Position numbers and translations under genes: made by a program | Source: Pseudomonadota bacterium | Lineage (GTDB): Bacteria; Pseudomonadota; Gammaproteobacteria; Burkholderiales; Burkholderiaceae_D | Assembly (NCBI GenBank): GCA_023449275.1 | Contig: JAEXJM010000011.1 | Coordinates: 1-10,453 of the forward strand | Direction of reading: 5' to 3' | Length of the DNA: 10,453 nucleotides | Shown: one piece after another, positions 5,844-10,453 of the stretch | Position numbering within the stretch: position 1 is the first letter of the stretch | How the letters are laid out: every line of letters starts with the position of its first letter | Notes under the pieces: model-generated | Told to the model about the DNA's origin: nothing | The model's database searches: none | Seen by the model: the letters and a program-made list of their open reading frames with translations, nothing else

Positions 5844-8471
5844 ATGACAACACATCAACCCAGCATTGGCGAAGTCGTCCAGAAAAAGAAAATCCGGGGT
5901 CTGACGTCGCACGAAGCCAGTGAACGGCTGCAAAAGGAAGGGTTGAATGAGTTGTCTTCCACCAAACCCCAATCGATTCTCGCGATTGCATGGGGTGTGG
6001 TTTCCGAACCCATGTTTTTATTGCTGCTTTCCTGCGGAATCATCTATCTGCTGATCGGCAATATGGAAGACGCCCTGATCCTGCTTGGTTCTGTCCTGAT
6101 TATCGTAGCCATGAGTTTTTTTCAGGAAAAGAAAAGCGAACGTACCCTTGAAGCCCTGCGTGACCTGACGAGTCCACGCGCACTTGTTTTAAGAGATAAT
6201 GAACAAGTCCGGATTTCAGGAAAAGACGTTGTCCGTGACGATATCATTTTCCTTTCCGAAGGTGACCGCGTCCCGGCTGATGCGTTTCTTCTCGAAGCGC
6301 AAAACATGACGGTCGATGAATCGCTTTTGACAGGAGAATCGGTGCCTGTTCGCAAACAGGTTTATCAGAGCGAAGATTTCCACTGCGAAAACAAACCGGG
6401 TGGTGACGACCTGCCGTTCCTGTTTTCCGGCACACTTGTGGTACAGGGAAAAGGTATCGCTCGCGTCACAGCTATTGGCGAAAAAACCGAGTTGGGAAAA
6501 ATCGGCAAGGCCCTGTCCTCCCAGGACACGGAAACCAGCCGGGTGCAGGCTGAAACCAGCCATGCCGTCAAGGTCATCGCCACCGCAAGTGCGGCACTCG
6601 TCGGCCTGCTGGTGGTCTGGTATGGCATTACCCGTCACGACTGGCTTAACGGCATACTGGCCGGTCTGACTCTGGCGATGAGCATCATGCCAGCCGAATT
6701 CCCGCTGGTACTGGCCATTTTTCTGGGACTCGGTGCCTGGCGAATGGCAAAAAAACATGTACTGACGCGACGTATCCCCGCCATCGAAATGCTCGGCGCC
6801 GCCACGGTTTTATGCGTTGACAAGACCGGGACACTGACCCAGAACCGGATGGTTCTCTCAAAAATCATGGCCCATGGCGATCTTTATTCTTTCGAGAACG
6901 AAGCATCACTTGAACACGACAACTTTCCGGAGAAATTCCATGAAACGCTGGAATTCGCCATGCTGTCCAGCCAGCGCGATCCTTTCGACCCAATGGAAAA
7001 GGCCATCCAGCAAGCCGGGCGACAGGTACTGGCCGGAACGGAACACATCCACGACAGCTGGTCGCTGGTCGAGGAATATCCCCTTTCACGGGAATTGCTG
7101 GCCATTTCCCGTGTCTGGCGCTCTCCCGATCTGACCCAATATGTCATTGCGTCCAAGGGTGCTCCTGAAGCGATTATGGATCTGTGCCATCTGGATGAAG
7201 AAACGATGGCGACGATCTCGACACAGGTCAATATGCTGGCGGAACAGGGATTGCGCGTTCTCGCCGTTGCAAAGGCATCGTTCAGCCATAGCGAACTGCC
7301 CTCCTGGCAGCACGATTTCGATTTTGAATTTCTGGGGATCATCGGGCTTGCCGACCCCCTGAGGCCAACTGTCCCGATCGCTGTCAGGGAATGCCTGACC
7401 GCAGGCATCCGTGTGATCATGATAACCGGCGATTATCCTGCCACGGCGAAAACCATTGCCGAAGAAGCGGGGCTGGACGCCAGCGGGCTGATCCTGACGG
7501 GACAGGAAATGGAGTCCCTGAGCCCAACCGGACTGAAAGAACGTTTGAAAAAAGGAAACGTTTTTTGCAGGGCAACACCCGAACAGAAACTCCAGCTCGT
7601 CAACATGCTGAAAGAAAACGGGGAAATCGTCGCCATGACAGGCGACGGCGTCAATGATGCCCCGGCCCTGAAATCGGCCCATATCGGGATTGCAATGGGC
7701 GAAAGGGGCACTGACGTCGCTCGTGAATCGGCCTCGCTCGTGCTGTTGAATGACGACTTCTCATCCATCGTCTGTGCGGTCAGGCTTGGCAGGCGTATCT
7801 TCGACAATATCCGGAAAGCCGTGGTTTTTATTGTCGCGGCACACATTCCCATTGCCGGCCTGTCGCTTATCCCAGTCATGCTGGGTTGGCCTTTGATGCT
7901 TCTTCCGATTCATATCGTGTTTTTCGAGTTGATGGTCGATCCCGTCTGTTCCGTCGCTTTTGAAAACGAACCTGAAGAAACCGACGTCATGACCCGACCG
8001 CCCCGTCCGACCGATGCGAAAATTTTCGATAAATCGATTTTGCTTCTGGGCGTCAGACAGGGACTGGCTCTTCTGGCCTGGGTCGTTTTCATTTACTGGT
8101 TCGCACAGAAAAACGGCTTTGATTCCGAACAGGCACGGACGCTGACGTTCACGGCGATGATTGTGGGGGATATCTGGCTGATCCTGATCAACCGTTCATG
8201 GAGCCGCTCTTTCTTCGCATCGCTTGCACAACCCAATAAAATCCTGTGGTCGGTTCTTGGTGCGACAACAGCGGTACTGGTTGCAGGAATTTTCGTCCCG
8301 CCAATCAGGACATTATTCCATTTCGGCGCGGTTCAATGGAACTGCGTTGCCGTGTCCGTCATAGCGACCGGGATCTTTACGGGACTGATTTCGCTGATCC
8401 CCCTGTTCAGGAGAAAAAAACCAAACAGGTTTATTTTTTCAGATGGGGGCTATGCTGGATCATGCCGATAA
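5844..8471 (+). CDS. P-type cation-transporting ATPase, type II-like
   Basis: Inner-membrane ion pump of 875 aa using a phospho-aspartate cycle; the ion is unknown. In order it has an N-terminal cation-ATPase segment (LTSHEASERLQKEGLNEL), two membrane helices, an actuator domain with TGES (163-166), two helices including PAEFP (283-287), the phosphorylation motif DKTGTLT (Asp326), a short nucleotide domain with KGAPE (438-442), the hinge GDGVNDAPAL (600-609), and six C-terminal helices, giving a ten-helix layout. It resembles calcium ATPases, but the ion-site motifs differ. Helix 4 has PAEFP instead of PEGLP. Helix 6 has HIVFFELMVDP with Glu695 and Asp699 where SERCA has Asn796 and Asp800. 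The ATG at 5844 is preferred over an in-frame TTG at 5832; neither has a strong ribosome site. The 3' end overlaps the convergent tetR-type gene by 41 bp, so the last residues (after RRKKPNRF) are probably not a conserved domain. Confidence 0.92.
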   Translation: MTTHQPSIGEVVQKKKIRGLTSHEASERLQKEGLNELSSTKPQSILAIAWGVVSEPMFLLLLSCGIIYLLIGNMEDALILLGSVLIIVAMSFFQEKKSERTLEALRDLTSPRALVLRDNEQVRISGKDVVRDDIIFLSEGDRVPADAFLLEAQNMTVDESLLTGESVPVRKQVYQSEDFHCENKPGGDDLPFLFSGTLVVQGKGIARVTAIGEKTELGKIGKALSSQDTETSRVQAETSHAVKVIATASAALVGLLVVWYGITRHDWLNGILAGLTLAMSIMPAEFPLVLAIFLGLGAWRMAKKHVLTRRIPAIEMLGAATVLCVDKTGTLTQNRMVLSKIMAHGDLYSFENEASLEHDNFPEKFHETLEFAMLSSQRDPFDPMEKAIQQAGRQVLAGTEHIHDSWSLVEEYPLSRELLAISRVWRSPDLTQYVIASKGAPEAIMDLCHLDEETMATISTQVNMLAEQGLRVLAVAKASFSHSELPSWQHDFDFEFLGIIGLADPLRPTVPIAVRECLTAGIRVIMITGDYPATAKTIAEEAGLDASGLILTGQEMESLSPTGLKERLKKGNVFCRATPEQKLQLVNMLKENGEIVAMTGDGVNDAPALKSAHIGIAMGERGTDVARESASLVLLNDDFSSIVCAVRLGRRIFDNIRKAVVFIVAAHIPIAGLSLIPVMLGWPLMLLPIHIVFFELMVDPVCSVAFENEPEETDVMTRPPRPTDAKIFDKSILLLGVRQGLALLAWVVFIYWFAQKNGFDSEQARTLTFTAMIVGDIWLILINRSWSRSFFASLAQPNKILWSVLGATTAVLVAGIFVPPIRTLFHFGAVQWNCVAVSVIATGIFTGLISLIPLFRRKKPNRFIFSDGGYAGSCR
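8414..8439. terminator. Small bidirectional terminator inside the overlapping gene ends
   Basis: AAACC (8418-8422) and GGTTT (8428-8432) pair around AAACA. An A-run lies on the left and TTATTTTTT on the right, so both strands show a short hairpin followed by a U-rich tract. It lies within the last codons of the ATPase gene and at the stop codon of the convergent repressor gene. The 5-bp stem is weak, though the flanking A and T runs can extend it past one mismatch. Confidence 0.5.
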
Positions 8472-9063
8472 GGGCATTGTTTACTTTCCTGGTATTTTCC
8501 ACCAGATCGAAACTGTCGGGCATAAACAGCCAGCTCTTCAAAAGCCCCGTAAACGTGAATCCCATGACACGGCTGGCAAGACTGATATCCAGATCTTCCG
8601 GCAACTGTTTTTTGACTTGTGCATTGACCAGCGTATTTTCAACCATGTTCTGGCAATAGGTTTGCCATTCCTTCTGCTGGATGACGATGCCATCATCCTC
8701 ATCTGTATATTCGCATTTGTGGAAAAGAATATTCAGCACCTTGCGATAATGCTGGTTATCGATCACTCCCTGTATAAGGTTCTCATATCCGATACACAAC
8801 TGTTCAAGAGGGTCTTCGGTATTTTTGTCAGCCGTTTTCTCGATAAGCTCTCTTATGGGGCCTCTCACCCTTGCGCACATGGCTTCAAAAAGTTCGACCT
8901 TGTTCCTGAAATGCCAGTAAATGGCACCGCGCGTCACACCGGCGGCCTCGGCAATCTCGTTCAAGGTCGTACGGGAAACACCCCTGGCATTGAAAACATC
9001 CTCGGCTGCATCGAGAATACGTTCGCGGGTTTCAAGAGGTTTTTTCCGGGAAACGGGTTCCAT
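8431..9063 (-). CDS. TetR-family repressor, AcrR/TtgR type
   Basis: Predicted cytosolic dimeric repressor of the divergent efflux genes, released by binding a drug or similar ligand. The 210-aa product matches the 210-215 aa typical of AcrR/TtgR proteins. The N-terminal helix-turn-helix is clear: TRERILDAAEDVFNARG (12-28), then TLNEIAEAAGVTRGAIYWHF (33-52), followed by the family's Lys55. The rest is a helical ligand domain, including a LLKSWLF segment typical of this group. AAAAGGA about 8 nt before the ATG gives a good ribosome site. It is divergent from an acrA-like gene with an AcrR-like operator between them, the usual layout of such self-regulated repressor and pump loci. The 3' end overlaps the convergent ATPase gene by 41 bp. 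The ligand range cannot be read from the sequence. Confidence 0.93.
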   Translation of the reverse strand: MEPVSRKKPLETRERILDAAEDVFNARGVSRTTLNEIAEAAGVTRGAIYWHFRNKVELFEAMCARVRGPIRELIEKTADKNTEDPLEQLCIGYENLIQGVIDNQHYRKVLNILFHKCEYTDEDDGIVIQQKEWQTYCQNMVENTLVNAQVKKQLPEDLDISLASRVMGFTFTGLLKSWLFMPDSFDLVENTRKVNNALIGMIQHSPHLKK

Positions 9064-9143
9064 CAGTACGTCCTTTTAACAAGTTGTAACAAAATATAAG
9101 GTTTGTTGCACAAAAATGTCTTCTGATAAATAATTCAAAAAAA

Positions 9144-9172
9144 TTGATTACATACATTCATGATTGTATGTT
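9144..9172 (+). promoter_or_regulatory. Likely promoter of the efflux adaptor gene
   Basis: TTGATT (9144-9149) and TATGTT (9167-9172) are exactly 17 bp apart, each matching the sigma-70 consensus at 4 of 6 positions. The spacer is filled by the predicted AcrR-like operator, so repressor binding would block RNA polymerase directly. It would give a leader of about 100 nt. A shifted -10 around TAGATTATA (9172-9180) is an alternative. Confidence 0.5.
9150..9171. promoter_or_regulatory. AcrR-like operator
   Basis: Perfect 7-bp arms ACATACA (9150-9156) and TGTATGT (9165-9171) surround TTCATGAT. Only one base pair of the full 22-bp dyad is mismatched. It closely resembles the E. coli AcrR operator as I remember it, which has the same TACATACATT half-site. 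It lies between the divergent repressor and adaptor genes, 108 bp from the repressor ATG and 105 bp from the adaptor ATG, so it may control both. Binding by the neighbouring repressor is inferred. Confidence 0.8.
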
Positions 9173-9276
9173 AGATTATAGCGCTCGTCATTACAATATG
9201 GCCTTTATTTTTTACACATTGGTTTTCCCATATTCAGATCGATTCGAAAACTGATCCATTTCACGAAAAAAAATCC

Positions 9277-10453
9277 ATGAGATCCATTTCCTGTATAAAA
9301 AACGTAGGCGCAGCCCTCATCGTTGTTTCTCTTCTTTCTGCCTGCGGCGACAAGGCCGCTCCACCGGCCCAGCTTCCAGAAGCGGCATATGTGACGATCG
9401 CTCCTGAAAAAAGAGCGGTTGAAAACGAATTGCCGGGCCGTCTGGAGTCTTACCGGACGGCAGAAGTGCGTGCCCGTGTTCCCGGCATTATCCTGAAACG
9501 GGCCTTCGAAGAAGGTACCTTTGTCAAACAGGGACAGGTTCTTTTCAGAATCGATCCTCGAAGCTATCAGGCTTCTGTCCAGAATGCCAGGGCAGCCCTG
9601 TCGCGTGCCGAAGCCAACAAGGTTCAGGCTGACCTGAAACTGAAACGTTACAAACCTCTGGTCGAGATCAATGCCATCAGCAGGCAGGAATATGACGATG
9701 CCATCGCCGCCGCCAAACAGGCAAGCGCCGATGTCGAAGCCGCCAAGGCGACTCTGGTCAACAACAAGCTGAATCTGGAATACGCCACCGTCACCGCCCC
9801 GATTTCAGGACGTATCGGCCGTGCCATGGTCACGGAAGGTGCGCTGGTCGGGCAAAACGAAACGACTCTTCTGGCAACGATCCAGCAGATCAATCCGATT
9901 TATCTGAACCTGACCCAGTCAAGTGCCGAATTGCTCCGACTCCGCCAGATGATGCAAAGCGGCGCCCTTAAAAATGCGGAAAAAAGCGGACTGAAAGTCA
10001 CCATGGTCATGGAAGACGGCTCGATTTATCCCCATACCGGCAAATTGCTGTTTTCCGACATTACCGTCGATCCGACGACCGGCGAACTGGCTTTGAGAGC
10101 CCTGTTCCCGAATCCGGACAATATGGTGCTGCCCGGCATGTTCGTCCGTGCCCGTCTGGAACAGGCCGTGAACGACAATGCCATTACGGTTCCGCAACAG
10201 GCCGTCACACGCTCCAATAACGGTTCTGCCGTCCTGATCATCAATCAGGAAAACAAGGCCGAGGCACGTACTGTCAAGACCGGCGCCGCCGTCGGCAACC
10301 GCTGGCTGGTTACCGAAGGCTTGCAACCTGGCGACCGCGTGATTGTCGAAGGCCTGCAAAAAGTCAAACCGGGAGCACCTGTAAAAGCCGTCGAATGGCA
10401 AGACCCCATGGCACCTGCACAGGCACCGGCCGAGGTAACTGCTCCAGCTGCCC
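9277..10453 (+). CDS. RND efflux periplasmic adaptor (AcrA/MexA family), 3' end cut off
   Basis: Membrane-fusion protein linking an inner-membrane RND pump to an outer-membrane channel for drug export; 392 codons are present before the window ends. The signal peptide ends in a lipobox, Leu-Ser-Ala-Cys with Cys23, so the mature protein is lipid-anchored in the periplasm. The domain order is typical: first lipoyl half (GRLESYRTAEVRARVPGIIL, from residue 54), a long alpha-hairpin (about 97-165, Ala-rich with KRYKPLVEINAISRQEYDDA), second lipoyl half (TAPISGRIGRAMVTEGALVG, from 173), beta-barrel (NPIYLNLTQSSAELLRLR; VDPTTGELALRALFPNP; LPGMFVRARLE at 285-294), and the membrane-proximal part (WLVTEGLQPGDRVIVEGLQKV). 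An Ala/Pro-rich tail starts near 377, as in AcrA. No good ribosome site precedes the ATG at 9277, which is chosen because it gives a complete lipoprotein signal. A pump gene is expected downstream. Confidence 0.95.
   Translation, partial: MRSISCIKNVGAALIVVSLLSACGDKAAPPAQLPEAAYVTIAPEKRAVENELPGRLESYRTAEVRARVPGIILKRAFEEGTFVKQGQVLFRIDPRSYQASVQNARAALSRAEANKVQADLKLKRYKPLVEINAISRQEYDDAIAAAKQASADVEAAKATLVNNKLNLEYATVTAPISGRIGRAMVTEGALVGQNETTLLATIQQINPIYLNLTQSSAELLRLRQMMQSGALKNAEKSGLKVTMVMEDGSIYPHTGKLLFSDITVDPTTGELALRALFPNPDNMVLPGMFVRARLEQAVNDNAITVPQQAVTRSNNGSAVLIINQENKAEARTVKTGAAVGNRWLVTEGLQPGDRVIVEGLQKVKPGAPVKAVEWQDPMAPAQAPAEVTAPAA

Noticed and set aside
6216..7879. Several long open frames on the minus strand inside the ATPase gene (up to about 198 codons)
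   Set aside because: They mirror a strongly supported P-type ATPase gene, show no domain, and have compositions typical of antisense reading.
8443..9099. A 218-codon plus-strand open frame opposite the repressor gene
   Set aside because: The minus strand encodes a clear TetR-family protein with a good ribosome site; the plus-strand product resembles nothing.
9648..10401. Minus-strand open frames inside the efflux adaptor gene
   Set aside because: The plus strand encodes a full AcrA-like domain series, so these are shadows.
1..10453. CRISPR array, insertion sequence, prophage or toxin-antitoxin pair
   Set aside because: I saw no regular direct repeats, transposase motifs, phage genes or small paired genes on either strand.

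Overview
The window comes from a Gram-negative proteobacterium of moderate GC content. It holds a glucose-6-phosphate isomerase, a TalB-type transaldolase, two predicted lipoproteins and an AcrA/MexA-type efflux adaptor with its own AcrR/TtgR-type repressor. This set and the protein styles point to a betaproteobacterium, possibly an Oxalobacteraceae relative. That placement is inference and was not tested by any search.

Layout. The left edge cuts a tRNA-Val(GAC) gene on the minus strand, preceded by an extended -10 promoter. About 1.1 kb follows (62-1176) without a convincing intact gene. It holds a short ORF with a signal-peptide-like N-terminus (335-418) that stops early, and an 84-codon minus-strand ORF (903-1157) of protein-like composition. 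I read it as long regulatory or decayed sequence. Then come pgi (1177-2823, +), a bidirectional terminator, a convergent DUF1254/DUF1214 lipoprotein gene (2879-4411, -), a 353-bp divergent intergenic region, and tal (4765-5700, +) ending at a 14-bp perfect hairpin. Next is a type II-like P-type cation ATPase (5844-8471, +). Its last codons overlap the end of a convergent tetR-family gene (8431-9063, -). Divergent from tetR is the efflux adaptor gene (9277 onward, +), which runs off the right edge.

How the genes work together. Pgi and Tal link the upper glycolytic/gluconeogenic hexose phosphates with the non-oxidative pentose phosphate pathway, although a surface lipoprotein gene of unknown function separates them here. 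The right end is a classic drug-efflux locus. The repressor and adaptor are divergent, and a pseudo-palindrome very like the E. coli AcrR operator sits exactly in the spacer between the likely -35 and -10 boxes of the adaptor promoter. The inner-membrane RND pump and possibly an outer-membrane channel would be expected just beyond the window.

No clearly new system is visible. The points most worth a second look are the altered ion-site motifs of the P-type ATPase, the AcrR-like operator, the convergent overlap with a built-in terminator, and the unexplained stretch before pgi.
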